Part shown: positions 9,273-18,212 of the stretch, one piece after another
How positions within the stretch are numbered: the first letter of the stretch is position 1
How the letters are laid out: every line of letters starts with the position of its first letter
Assembly: GCF_004342165.1 (NCBI RefSeq)
Contig: NZ_SMAL01000011.1
Coordinates: 25,074 to 89,073, forward strand
Reading direction: 5' to 3'
Length of the DNA: 64,000 nt
From: Natranaerovirga pectinivora
Lineage (GTDB): Bacteria; Bacillota; Clostridia; Lachnospirales; DSM-24629
Position numbers and translations under genes: made by a program
The notes under the pieces: generated by a model
Told to the model about the DNA's origin: nothing
The model's input: the letters and a program-made list of their open reading frames with translations, nothing else
The model's database searches: none

Positions 9273-10529
9273 TTATCTCTTAAATACTTTTATTCTGTTA
9301 ATATCACATTTGCTAAATATTAAAATATCCCAAAGTTTAACATTAAAGATTCTACTATAATATAACAAGAATGATATCCCGCATATAAAGTATGAAATAA
9401 TTGACGCATATGCTGCACCAACTATTCCATAAATAGGTATCATAACAATATTACCAATAATATTTAATATAACAGAGATCAATAAAACAATGAAAGAGAT
9501 TTTTTGTTTTCCGACAGAAATAAATAAAGTGTTAATCAATTTAAAAAATAGCATTGGGATAATTCCTATAAGTATTATTATCGTCACACTATATGCTGCA
9601 ATAAAATCTTCACCGTATAGAAATTTTATAATTGGTTTCCCAAAGATTGCAATAAAAGTAATCATGAAAACACTAATTATAATGTTTATCTTGATACTCA
9701 TATTTATATCATCTATGGAGTTTTTTATAGCTGTTTTGGCAAAGAGTACATCTTTAAATGCATCTGGAATAATCCACAGCTTGTCAGCAAGTCCAACTCC
9801 TACAGTGTACAAACCAATTTGTGAAAATTCTACATAGCTACGTAAGATTATTATATCAAACCTATAATTCATTGTTATAAGTAATGCCGTAATCATCGGA
9901 TAAAATCCGAATCTAGTTGCATCTACAAGCAACTTAAAATCAAACGATCTTTTGCTCAACTTAAAACTAAAAGATCGAATAATTCTAGTGATTATTAAAA
10001 TATCTTTTAATAGTAATACTACAAATAGATAATAAATATTTTGTGGAGCTACAATAAAGACAATCAGCAACATAATGGTATATAATATTTGGTTACCGAT
10101 ATTTAATAAATTTCTCAAATTAATATTTTCAATCATTGAAATAAACATTAATTGTTTAGTTAATATCATTATTGATATTAACATTGTCATAAAGGTCACT
10201 TCCAACATCTTTACAGAAGCTGAAACAATAATAGAAATAACCACATACGCTAAAAATTGAACGATTATTATAGCAAAATACTTCTCTCTTATATCCCCTT
10301 GATCATCAGTTCTTTTTTTATATGGATATGATTGGTAGACTCCTAGATTTAGTATTAACACTGCGATATTAATAATATTTAATATATACTCATATTGTCC
10401 CTTTAGTTCTGGTCCTAAATACCTATTGATAAACACTGTATTTAGTACTCCAAAGAAAACTAAAGTGACTTTTGTTATTAGTGAAAACGCATAACTATTT
10501 TTTAATATTTTTCTCATGCTCTTCATCAT
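9273..10529 (-). CDS. Polysaccharide flippase (Wzx-like, PST/MOP superfamily)
   Basis: 418 residues, almost entirely hydrophobic helices, about a dozen transmembrane segments. It has the family-typical N-terminal NRYLGPELKGQYEY motif (after TVFI) and a late segment GIVGAAYASIISYF. The family moves undecaprenyl-linked repeat units across the membrane. It lies 14 nt downstream of the Wzy-like gene and is followed by an acyltransferase, the normal place for a Wzx/Wzy pathway. Two ATG codons begin the frame; an internal ATG 12 nt later is an alternative start. Confidence 0.87.
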   Translation of the reverse strand: MMKSMRKILKNSYAFSLITKVTLVFFGVLNTVFINRYLGPELKGQYEYILNIINIAVLILNLGVYQSYPYKKRTDDQGDIREKYFAIIIVQFLAYVVISIIVSASVKMLEVTFMTMLISIMILTKQLMFISMIENINLRNLLNIGNQILYTIMLLIVFIVAPQNIYYLFVVLLLKDILIITRIIRSFSFKLSKRSFDFKLLVDATRFGFYPMITALLITMNYRFDIIILRSYVEFSQIGLYTVGVGLADKLWIIPDAFKDVLFAKTAIKNSIDDINMSIKINIIISVFMITFIAIFGKPIIKFLYGEDFIAAYSVTIIILIGIIPMLFFKLINTLFISVGKQKISFIVLLISVILNIIGNIVMIPIYGIVGAAYASIISYFICGISFLLYYSRIFNVKLWDILIFSKCDINRIKVFKR

Positions 10530-10543
10530 CTCTTAAACTTTCC

Positions 10544-11971
10544 TTATGTTTCGTTTTTTAGTGCCCGAATTAATGCTACTTTGTTTTTTTTAACCAAAAC
10601 TCTGTCAATAAAATATACAAGTAATATCATAACAGTATTCCAAATTATATTAATTTGAGAAGCAGTAGAGAACACATTGAAAATATATCTAATATTCAAG
10701 GAATAAAACAGAACAATCCAAAAGTCCGAAATATCTGTAGTCACTCTTGTTTTAAGCATTCGATTATATAACTTTCTGATGATCACCCCTGTTATAACCG
10801 CTAATAGTATAACACCAAACCAGTGAAAATTGAAAAATGCTAATCCATAACTTCTAGGAGGAAGTCCCCAATAATTTTGTCCTAATATTGCTTCTCCAAC
10901 TATTCCTGCATCATCGATACTCGGCTTTGAACTCCATAATATTCTTGGAATAGGTGCAAAAAAGATATTTATTAAAGTTTTTCCAAAATTAAATTGTATA
11001 TCTCCATTTAAGAGGAGGGCAATCAATGATGGTAAAATATCAGCAGTAGCTTTTCCTCTTGCAACTGCGAATAATAGGTTCCCTAACTCTACTCCCATCA
11101 GACTTAAGTCTCCATAACGCCTAAGATTTCCCCATAATATTCCAAAAAAAACAGCTGGTATAATTATAAAAATTAAATTTCTTAATTTTATTTTCTTATA
11201 TGAATAATTATAGAATATTAAATATGGAAAAACCACACCAAAGAATGCTCTTTCTCTCCCACCAAATGTTGACATTGCAATAAATGTGGCCACATTTATG
11301 AGCACTGAAGATTTAACTCGTCCTCCATATAGATACAGTATAGAAGCTAAGCTTCCTAACTTAACAATATTAATTAGATACGCTTTGCCAGAATACAATT
11401 CTACACGATTACTCATCATGTTTATCATTGACATGAAGCCACCCATTTCAAACAAGATATAAAGATATGTTATGACACTAATAATTAGTATAATTTTCGC
11501 ACAACTTATCGGACTATTCAATGCATATCTGAATGGACTTAACCTAATTATCGATTTTTGATTGGAAACAATTAAAAATCCACCGTACAAAAAAACAAAC
11601 CATACAATGATAATTAATAATGAGTATGCCATTATGAAGTGATATTCATTATCAATTAACCACATTGCATATCTAAATGGTTTACCATATAAATCTTTTT
11701 CCAAGAAATTTATTAATGGTAGTATTTGTATGGTTATAAATATGTAAATAGGGTGGAACATATCTTTTACAAAAAATATTGGTGAAAGTAGAAGTGAGAA
11801 GGCACCCATCAATAATAAAGTAGAAAAATTTAAATTGCCTTTATACAAACTTAAAAAAAATAGCATCATTATTATATTAAACGAGACTGCAGCTATAACT
11901 CGTTTAAGTGTTATACTATGGGCATTTTTTATGTAGTTTGTAAACTCGGATATATTTTTAGTGGTCTTCAT
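10544..11971 (-). CDS. Polysaccharide repeat-unit polymerase (Wzy-like)
   Basis: 475 residues with many transmembrane helices and a larger extracytoplasmic section around residues 300-380. The conserved-looking GGRERAFFGVVFPYL segment and the later PRSYGLAFFNFHWFG resemble oligosaccharide-repeat-unit polymerases. Wzy proteins are poorly conserved, so the call also rests on topology, length and position next to the flippase. It would join lipid-linked repeat units outside the membrane. A GAAGGAAGATGTT ribosome site precedes the ATG. Confidence 0.75.
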   Translation of the reverse strand: MKTTKNISEFTNYIKNAHSITLKRVIAAVSFNIIMMLFFLSLYKGNLNFSTLLLMGAFSLLLSPIFFVKDMFHPIYIFITIQILPLINFLEKDLYGKPFRYAMWLIDNEYHFIMAYSLLIIIVWFVFLYGGFLIVSNQKSIIRLSPFRYALNSPISCAKIILIISVITYLYILFEMGGFMSMINMMSNRVELYSGKAYLINIVKLGSLASILYLYGGRVKSSVLINVATFIAMSTFGGRERAFFGVVFPYLIFYNYSYKKIKLRNLIFIIIPAVFFGILWGNLRRYGDLSLMGVELGNLLFAVARGKATADILPSLIALLLNGDIQFNFGKTLINIFFAPIPRILWSSKPSIDDAGIVGEAILGQNYWGLPPRSYGLAFFNFHWFGVILLAVITGVIIRKLYNRMLKTRVTTDISDFWIVLFYSLNIRYIFNVFSTASQINIIWNTVMILLVYFIDRVLVKKNKVALIRALKNET

Positions 11972-12001
11972 AACATCTTCCTTCTATAGGTAATTATTTT
12001 A

Positions 12002-13126
12002 TCAAGTAAACTCATCATAAATCTCAGTAAGATTGCTAATATAATCCATTGGAGAGAAGTCATTTTCTATTTTTTTAACTGACTCTTCTCCCATTTGTTT
12101 TATCAAATCTTGATTTGAACTTAATTTTATTAACTTCTCATAAACTTCTTTTTTATCAAATTTATCAATAAGTATACCATTTGCAGTTGTCACTAATTTA
12201 CTTGTACTTCCAACATTTGTAGCTACAATGGCATTCTTCATAGCCATAGCCTCCAAAACACTTTGTGATGGATAATTATCTGGATAAATAAGAGAAACGA
12301 AAATTTTACTTCTACTTAAAAACCAGTATAGTTTTTCAGTATATTTAATTTCAACCACACGGTTATCTATATAGTCTCGTAAAATTGATTCAATTTGATC
12401 TTTTAGTGGACCTTTACCTAAAATAGCAATCTTCCAATCTGGTCTTTCATCTAAAAACAACTTTATTGCTTCTGCAAATAAAACAGGATTCTTTCTCTCT
12501 ATAAACCTTGAAGCAAATACTATTAGATTCTCTTTTTCGACATCCCAATTATTTTCAGAACTTATAAAGAATGGAATAGGTGAACAAGTGATTTTTCTTA
12601 CCATATCATATTCGTTATTTTCACTCCACTTGGTTATCAATATATTATTTACAGTCGGACTTACTGCAACTATTCTATCGATATTGCACTTAAAATATTT
12701 TAGCTTGCCTTCAATTAGAGATTTTGCTACATCAGGACTAGTTACTTCAAAAATTACTTTACTCCCTAAAATCTTTGAGCCAAAAGATGTATAAAGCCCA
12801 TTTAATACAAGATGCATCACACCTATTTTGTACTTTCGAATTATTAATGCCGCTTTTATGTTTAGTAGTATAAAACTCATGAGTTTTGATTTTACTATTT
12901 TGCTATCAGAAATAATGATCAAGCGACTTTCATCATTGATAATTTTCAACCTACTAGATAATTCCTGATCTTTTTGTGCAGCTATATATAATTCACTATT
13001 AACAATAAAAAAAGTTTTCTTAGTTGCATTATTCAATAATGAAGCAATCCTAAATATTCTTTTTTCTGCTCCTGACACTCCTTTACTCATTAAACATATC
13101 GCGATATTATTTTTTTTCACCGTCAC
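12002..13126 (-). CDS. Glycosyltransferase family 4 (GT-B fold)
   Basis: 374 residues. The C-terminal nucleotide-sugar domain is clear: FASRFIERKNPVLFAEAI, KIAILGKGPLKDQIE, and the EX7E-like motif region YPSQSVLEAMAMKNAIVATN with GSTSKLV. The N-terminal half has the acceptor-domain start KGVSGAEKRIF. It would add one sugar to the lipid-linked repeat unit on the cytoplasmic face. It sits between murB and the polymerase. The start is GTG; a second in-frame GTG two codons later is possible. Donor and linkage are unknown. Confidence 0.85.
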   Translation of the reverse strand: MTVKKNNIAICLMSKGVSGAEKRIFRIASLLNNATKKTFFIVNSELYIAAQKDQELSSRLKIINDESRLIIISDSKIVKSKLMSFILLNIKAALIIRKYKIGVMHLVLNGLYTSFGSKILGSKVIFEVTSPDVAKSLIEGKLKYFKCNIDRIVAVSPTVNNILITKWSENNEYDMVRKITCSPIPFFISSENNWDVEKENLIVFASRFIERKNPVLFAEAIKLFLDERPDWKIAILGKGPLKDQIESILRDYIDNRVVEIKYTEKLYWFLSRSKIFVSLIYPDNYPSQSVLEAMAMKNAIVATNVGSTSKLVTTANGILIDKFDKKEVYEKLIKLSSNQDLIKQMGEESVKKIENDFSPMDYISNLTEIYDEFT

Positions 13127-13150
13127 TCACCACATTTCTAAATAGTTACA

Positions 13151-14038
13151 TTAAATTATTCTCCACTCTAGTTCTAGTATGACTCCAAAATTTTTATACA
13201 CCGTATCAATTATTCTACTAATCAGATTGAATATGTCGTCATATGTGGCATCACCAGTGTTTATTATAAAACCAGTATGTTTTTCCGAGATCATTGCTCC
13301 GTTTTTTTTTATGCCACGGAGACCAGAATCATTTATGAGTTTCCATACCATCCATTCTTTACCATCAACAAGTGGTCTCTTAAAAACGCTTCCCGCATTA
13401 GGATAATTTCTTGGTTGTTTTAAATACCTTCTCTTCTTAATTTCTAATAATTCATCTAGGGATTCTAAATAATCTCCTTTTTTAACAACAAATTCCGCTG
13501 CAATAACTATTGCATTAATATCAGTCCATTTTGATTTTCTTCTATTAAAATCATCTATACTCACTGTTTCTTCGATTATAACATCCTTGTCTATATCATA
13601 ATATTTGATTTTCTTAATTAATTGGCTAATATTATCTTCATATGTTCCTGCATTCATTATTATTGCTCCACCAACTGTACCTGGAATATCTTCTAAAAAT
13701 TCAAATCCTTTAATATTGTTCTCCAATGTATACCAGCTTAACTGCGAAAGTGTAGCGCCTGCGCCACAGATAACACGTTCATTACAATAATTTATCTGAT
13801 CCATTAATTTAAGATTTATAAATAAATAATCTTCACCGTAAAATTCTTTTGAAAAAAGAATATTTGCACCTTTTCCAATTACAACTATGTTGCTATTCTT
13901 ACCTTTAAAGTCATTGATTACTTCTTTTATTCCTTCCTCATTGTATGGGAATAACATTTTTTGAGCTCTGCAATTTATTTTCAAAGTATTATAATCTCTT
14001 AATGAGACATTATGCATTATTGCATAGTTTCTATTCAT
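13151..14038 (-). CDS. murB: UDP-N-acetylenolpyruvylglucosamine reductase paralogue (MurB family)
   Basis: 295 residues, the size of the short (type II) MurB enzymes. The family reduces the enolpyruvyl ether to UDP-MurNAc using FAD and NADPH. Visible: the FAD-binding stretch VVIGKGANILFS, EDIPGTVGGAIIMNAGTY, RNYPNAGSVFKRP with the proton-donor Ser at about 217, and SEKHTGFIINTGDAT. All key motifs are kept, so activity is likely. Its position among glycosyltransferases, with a MurA homologue at the operon end, suggests that the pair makes UDP-muramic-acid-type donor for the surface polymer. Excellent ribosome site (GGAGAGAGGAGATAAAA). It lies 20 nt after a GT4 gene. Confidence 0.9.
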   Translation of the reverse strand: MNRNYAIMHNVSLRDYNTLKINCRAQKMLFPYNEEGIKEVINDFKGKNSNIVVIGKGANILFSKEFYGEDYLFINLKLMDQINYCNERVICGAGATLSQLSWYTLENNIKGFEFLEDIPGTVGGAIIMNAGTYEDNISQLIKKIKYYDIDKDVIIEETVSIDDFNRRKSKWTDINAIVIAAEFVVKKGDYLESLDELLEIKKRRYLKQPRNYPNAGSVFKRPLVDGKEWMVWKLINDSGLRGIKKNGAMISEKHTGFIINTGDATYDDIFNLISRIIDTVYKNFGVILELEWRII

Positions 14039-14058
14039 TTTTATCTCCTCTCTCCCCT

Positions 14059-15231
14059 TTATAAAACATCAATTTCGTTTCTTAATTGTTCCAAGAAATC
14101 GTACCTTCTTTTTTCTATAATTTGTTTGTCATATTTAAGAGCCTCATTGTAATTTTGGATTGCTTGTTCTTTCATCACAGTTTTATCGAAGCACTTTAAT
14201 ATAGTACATATTTGTTTAATATTATCTTTTGTATTGCTAAAAATGAATTTCTCATCTAATAATTCAGGAATACCCGCTGTTCTAGCACCAAAAGAAGGAA
14301 TTCCTCTACTCATAGCTTCAATAAGAGCTCTTGGCAAACCTTCTTGTCTACTCGGTTGGACATATAAATCTACTGTTTCAAGCCATTCAAACACTTTGTT
14401 ATGTGGCATTACCCCAATAAATTTAACTTGATTAACTACATCATATTTTTCAGCAACTTTCGTTAGATATTTTTGTTCGCCTCCACCGACAAGTTGATAT
14501 TCAAAATTATCTATCCCTTGTTTCTTCAATTGACCTAATGCCTCTATAATATACTGTTGTCCTTTATATTTGACATTTACAGCCGCTGTTGTACCGATTG
14601 TCAATTTAGAGTTATTTGGCATACCTTCAATTCTCCCAAGCCTTCTTGCTAAAACTTGATCATCAAACTCTGTTAAAGCTACATTCGAACAATTTGTACT
14701 CTTCCCCTTAGTTGGATATCTTCTTTGTAAAAAATTATTGGTTACATAAATCGTGTAAGGTGACTTAATAACCTTCCATTTCAAAGAAAAATACATGAAC
14801 GGTGCTAATAATTTACCCTTAATGCTGTGATTCCAATAAGCATCCCATGGACAGGCAACAACTTCAATCAAGTAAGGCTTACTGTTTTTTATTGCAGCAT
14901 CAACGACTAAATCACCTATTGAACTTGGTAGTCGTGCTATTACAACATCAGAATTCTTAACTGCTTTTTTTACTATAGTCTTTGCTTCTGCAATTTTGAT
15001 ATATGTTCTTGCAGATTTAAAGTCTGGAACTCTAATAAAAGTTACTCTATCGGTTGATGCTAAAGTTAGCTTATTCTCAAGTGATTCAACTTCTTTTTGA
15101 CGGCTAACTACTACAACTTCTTCAAAAATATTTGAGTACCTCTCAAGCATTTCTTTAGAAAGTCCACCAGTACTATAATATTGTTTATTATACTTATAGA
15201 AAACATGGTCGTGTGCAAATAGTAATTTCAT
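14059..15231 (-). CDS. Glycosyltransferase family 4 (GT-B fold)
   Basis: 390 residues. It has GT4 features: N-terminal LFAHDHVFYKYNKQYYSTGG (acceptor-binding start), LTIGTTAAVNVKYKGQQYII, FEYQLVGGGEQKYL, and the donor-binding motif QPSRQEGLPRALIEAMSRG followed by GIPELL. It is likely to extend the lipid-linked repeat. It begins 4 nt after the preceding acetyltransferase ends, so translation is probably coupled. Specificity cannot be inferred. Confidence 0.87.
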   Translation of the reverse strand: MKLLFAHDHVFYKYNKQYYSTGGLSKEMLERYSNIFEEVVVVSRQKEVESLENKLTLASTDRVTFIRVPDFKSARTYIKIAEAKTIVKKAVKNSDVVIARLPSSIGDLVVDAAIKNSKPYLIEVVACPWDAYWNHSIKGKLLAPFMYFSLKWKVIKSPYTIYVTNNFLQRRYPTKGKSTNCSNVALTEFDDQVLARRLGRIEGMPNNSKLTIGTTAAVNVKYKGQQYIIEALGQLKKQGIDNFEYQLVGGGEQKYLTKVAEKYDVVNQVKFIGVMPHNKVFEWLETVDLYVQPSRQEGLPRALIEAMSRGIPSFGARTAGIPELLDEKFIFSNTKDNIKQICTILKCFDKTVMKEQAIQNYNEALKYDKQIIEKRRYDFLEQLRNEIDVL

Positions 15232-15235
15232 GAGT

Positions 15236-15808
15236 CTATACTCTCTCCTTAATTAATTTTGCTGGTACTCCACCTACAATAGAATTTGTTTTTATTGTTC
15301 CTTTTACTACAGCACCAGCAGCAATTATACTTCCTGTTTCAATATAGCTCCCTCCAAGAATTCTAACTCCTGAGCCAACCCATACATTATCTTCAATAGT
15401 TGTTTTCATAAATTTATAACCTTGATCTTTAATATTTTTATTTATATCAGAATAGTTATGTTCTTCAGACATAACTGTTGAGTTATGGGCTATTGATACA
15501 TCATTTCCAATTTTTATTTCACCAGAAGCATTTATATAACATAGTGGGTGTATACTTACATTATTTCCTATTTCTAAATTATGTAAGTTGTATAGATAAA
15601 CGTTTGAAAAAACAGCCACATTTTCTCCACAAAATTTTGTGCAATTCTTTAAACATATATATCTAATTAACAATGCTATATTGTTATCATGACTTCTAAT
15701 TACTTTCATTAATGACAAATAGAATCTTTTGGGAAAAATTCTTGACACCTTAATTAGTGAGTTTGTTATCCAAGAATATTTATTTACTAAGTCTCTTTTT
15801 CTGCTCAT
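15236..15808 (-). CDS. Hexapeptide-repeat sugar acyltransferase (WcaF/LbH family)
   Basis: About 190 residues. The left-handed beta-helix spans roughly 70-190, with NVSIHPLCYINASGEIKIG, SIAHNSTVMSEEHNY, WVGSGVRILGGSYIETG and the closing IVGGVPAKLIKERV. This is the colanic-acid/maltose acetyltransferase type. I start it at the ATG at 15808, which has GGAG 9 nt upstream; the frame is open to a TTG at 15823. It is embedded between two GT4 genes, consistent with O-acetylation of a repeat-unit sugar. Confidence 0.82.
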   Translation of the reverse strand: MSRKRDLVNKYSWITNSLIKVSRIFPKRFYLSLMKVIRSHDNNIALLIRYICLKNCTKFCGENVAVFSNVYLYNLHNLEIGNNVSIHPLCYINASGEIKIGNDVSIAHNSTVMSEEHNYSDINKNIKDQGYKFMKTTIEDNVWVGSGVRILGGSYIETGSIIAAGAVVKGTIKTNSIVGGVPAKLIKERV

Positions 15809-15830
15809 CGTCAACATCTCCAATACAATG

Positions 15831-16916
15831 TTAAATCATTTTAATTTCATCTTTATATGCCCTAACTACTATCTGTCTATCAAATTCTTTCTCAACTTTA
15901 GCTCTACCTGATAAACCCATCACTTTCTTTTCTTCATAGCTTAACTTTAAGAAATCCTCTATTTTCTCTATAAGATCTTGACTATTCTGCTGCTCTACTA
16001 CATATCCGTTAATTCCATCTTCTACAATTTCTCTACAACCGCTTCTATTAGTTGTAATTATAGGTCTGCCACAAGCTGCACTTTCTAAAAGAACATTTGA
16101 CATTCCTTCAGGATAATATGTTGGGTGAATAGTACAATGGGAAACCTTATAAAACTTCCTAACATCACTTTGCATACCATGATATTGTATAATTCCTCTA
16201 TCATGCATATCCTTTAACTTTTTCTCATATGCTTCTTCGCAAAATCCAAGAATATGAAATTTAGTATTAGAATACTTCTCTGTTATGTACTTAGCGGCAT
16301 CAAGGTACTGATCTATCCCTTTTTGTTTCATAACTCTTGAAATAAATAAGAAGTTAATATTTTCTTCTTCAGGATAATCTAAAACATCATAATAGTCTAA
16401 GTTGACTCCAGAACCTGGAATAATCTTTTGTTTACCTTTTATGATTCCTTTACCATTTATAAACTCAGCATTTTCTTTGTTTTGAAAGAATACACAACAA
16501 GCATTTTTAAAAGCTAATTTATATAAGGCTATTGTAATACTCTGTAATACACCACTATTTCCAACAGCAGTCCCAAGGCCTGTTACATTTGGAATATATG
16601 ATGTTTTTGCAAGTCTACACATCATTCCACCATAAATATTAGGTTTTATAGTGTAAGTTAAGACTACATCTGGTTTAATTTTTTTTAATATTTTTTTATA
16701 CCTAATCATCAATTTAAAATCTGTAATAGGATTTGTTCCTCTTCTACTAATCTTCGTATCTATAAACCTACATCCTAAATCAATAAGTTTCTTTACATAC
16801 TCCCCCTCAGGCAATGAAATATATACATCGTTTCCCTTTAACAGTTCCTCAATTAATTCTTTTCTAAATTTATATAAACCAATGTCATTATTAGCTAATA
16901 CTAGTATTTTTCCCAT
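15831..16916 (-). CDS. Glycosyltransferase family 4, PglA/CapM-like
   Basis: 361 residues. The N-terminus (LANNDIGLYKFRKELIEELL, then ISLPEGEYVKKL) and the segments KPDVVLTYTIKPNIYGG and YIPNVTGLG are characteristic of the PglA group, which adds GalNAc to undecaprenyl-PP-bacillosamine. The donor site is HPTYYPEGMSNVLLESAACG. Its ATG overlaps the stop of the upstream pglD-like gene by one base (TGATG), giving tight coupling. With pglF, pglE, pglC and pglD directly upstream, it is the likely second-sugar transferase. The GalNAc donor is inferred from family, not shown. Confidence 0.85.
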   Translation of the reverse strand: MGKILVLANNDIGLYKFRKELIEELLKGNDVYISLPEGEYVKKLIDLGCRFIDTKISRRGTNPITDFKLMIRYKKILKKIKPDVVLTYTIKPNIYGGMMCRLAKTSYIPNVTGLGTAVGNSGVLQSITIALYKLAFKNACCVFFQNKENAEFINGKGIIKGKQKIIPGSGVNLDYYDVLDYPEEENINFLFISRVMKQKGIDQYLDAAKYITEKYSNTKFHILGFCEEAYEKKLKDMHDRGIIQYHGMQSDVRKFYKVSHCTIHPTYYPEGMSNVLLESAACGRPIITTNRSGCREIVEDGINGYVVEQQNSQDLIEKIEDFLKLSYEEKKVMGLSGRAKVEKEFDRQIVVRAYKDEIKMI

Positions 16917-17536
16917 CAGTCAACTCTCCTCACCGGAACCCCAACATACGTCCCAGATTCAGTAATATCCTTAACTACCACAGATCCAGCACCAAGTTTG
17001 CAGCCACTACAGATATTCACGTTATTGCTTATTACACTTCCAATACCAATCCAACATTCCTTGCTAATATTAACTGTTCCAGCTAATCTAACCCCAGGTG
17101 AAATATGAACATAATCTCCAATCAAGTTATCATGATCTAGGCTGCAACTCGTGTTAATAATACAGCCTTTACCAATTCTTCCTGAACTATTAATTACTAC
17201 TCCTGCCATTAGAACAGTTCCATTACCGATTTCAACATCAGTTCCTAAAATTGTACTTGGATGAATAAGCTTAACTACTGACACTCCTTCCTCTTCTAAC
17301 TTCTCTTGAATCTTTTTTCTAGTAGCATTGTTTCCAATAGCAACAAAGAAATCAGCTTCATCTTTATATGTATAAGCATCAGAGGTTTTACCGATGACTT
17401 CCAACCCCATAGATTTTTTAATAGAATCATCATCATCTAGGAATGCGATATCTTGCCATTTATTCATTTTAATTGCGATATCTGCAACAACTTTTCCATG
17501 TCCACTAGCACCTATTATAAGCAATCTATTTTTCAT
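16916..17536 (-). CDS. pglD: Sugar N-acetyltransferase, PglD/NeuD family
   Basis: About 206 residues. It has an N-terminal Rossmann-like nucleotide-sugar domain (LLIIGASGHGKVVADIAIK) and a C-terminal beta-helix with the catalytic His region INTSCSLDHDNLIGDYVHIS and the end GTYVGVPVRRV. PglD acetylates the 4-amine of UDP-4-amino-sugar to give UDP-diacetylbacillosamine. I take the ATG at 17536, with a GGGGGGAAA site upstream, rather than the TTG at 17557. It follows the pglC-like gene and overlaps the next GT4 by one base. Confidence 0.87.
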   Translation of the reverse strand: MKNRLLIIGASGHGKVVADIAIKMNKWQDIAFLDDDDSIKKSMGLEVIGKTSDAYTYKDEADFFVAIGNNATRKKIQEKLEEEGVSVVKLIHPSTILGTDVEIGNGTVLMAGVVINSSGRIGKGCIINTSCSLDHDNLIGDYVHISPGVRLAGTVNISKECWIGIGSVISNNVNICSGCKLGAGSVVVKDITESGTYVGVPVRRVD

Positions 17537-17580
17537 AACAAGTACATTTCCCCCCAACTACATTAATAAATAAGCACTTA

Positions 17581-18210
17581 CTAATTTGCTTTACTTCCCT
17601 CGAAAGGTTCCATCGTAACTGCTGTATCAGAATTTATACCTTCACTTACAAACACCTTTTTGATGGTGTTAAAAATTATTTTCCAATCTTCTATAAAGCT
17701 TATATTATTCACATATTCAATGTCCAGCATAAACTTTTCTTCCCAATCAATAGCATTTCTACCATTGACTTGGGCAAGTCCAGATAAGCCTGGTCTTACA
17801 TCATGCCGTCGCTTTTGTTCTATAGTATACAATGGTAAATATTTCACCAGCAATGGCCTCGGCCCCACAATACTCATATCACCACGAATAATATTCCATA
17901 ATTCTGGTAGTTCATCTAAGCTTGTTGCTCTTAAAACCTTTCCGAACTTAGTAAGTCTTATATCATCAGGTAACAACTCACCATTTTCATCTTTCTCATC
18001 TGTCATTGTTCTAAATTTATACATTTTAAATATCTTTTCATTAAGACCTGGTCTATCTTGTTTGAAAATAATTGGACTTCCTAATTTTACCCTTACCAGT
18101 ACAGCAACTATAATAAAAATTGGACTTAATACAATTAGAGCCATTAATGATAGAATAAAGTCTTGTGATCTTTTTATATATCTTTCATATGTTCCCTTTT
18201 GTTTTTTCAT
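17581..18210 (-). CDS. pglC: Undecaprenyl-phosphate sugar-1-phosphate transferase, PglC type
   Basis: About 209 residues, the minimal monotopic phosphoglycosyl-transferase domain without the N-terminal multispan part of WbaP. Motifs: one N-terminal hydrophobic helix (SLMALIVLSPIFIIVAVLV), FKQDRPGLNEKIFKMYKFRTM, SLDELPELWNIIRGDMSIVG with the catalytic Asp-Glu, PRPLL, and RPGLSGLAQVNGRN. It would load the first sugar phosphate (probably diacetylbacillosamine-type) on undecaprenyl phosphate. The chosen ATG at 18210 has GGAAG upstream and overlaps the pglE stop; a GTG at 18222 is the alternative. Confidence 0.9.
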   Translation of the reverse strand: MKKQKGTYERYIKRSQDFILSLMALIVLSPIFIIVAVLVRVKLGSPIIFKQDRPGLNEKIFKMYKFRTMTDEKDENGELLPDDIRLTKFGKVLRATSLDELPELWNIIRGDMSIVGPRPLLVKYLPLYTIEQKRRHDVRPGLSGLAQVNGRNAIDWEEKFMLDIEYVNNISFIEDWKIIFNTIKKVFVSEGINSDTAVTMEPFEGSKAN

Positions 18211-18212
18211 AA

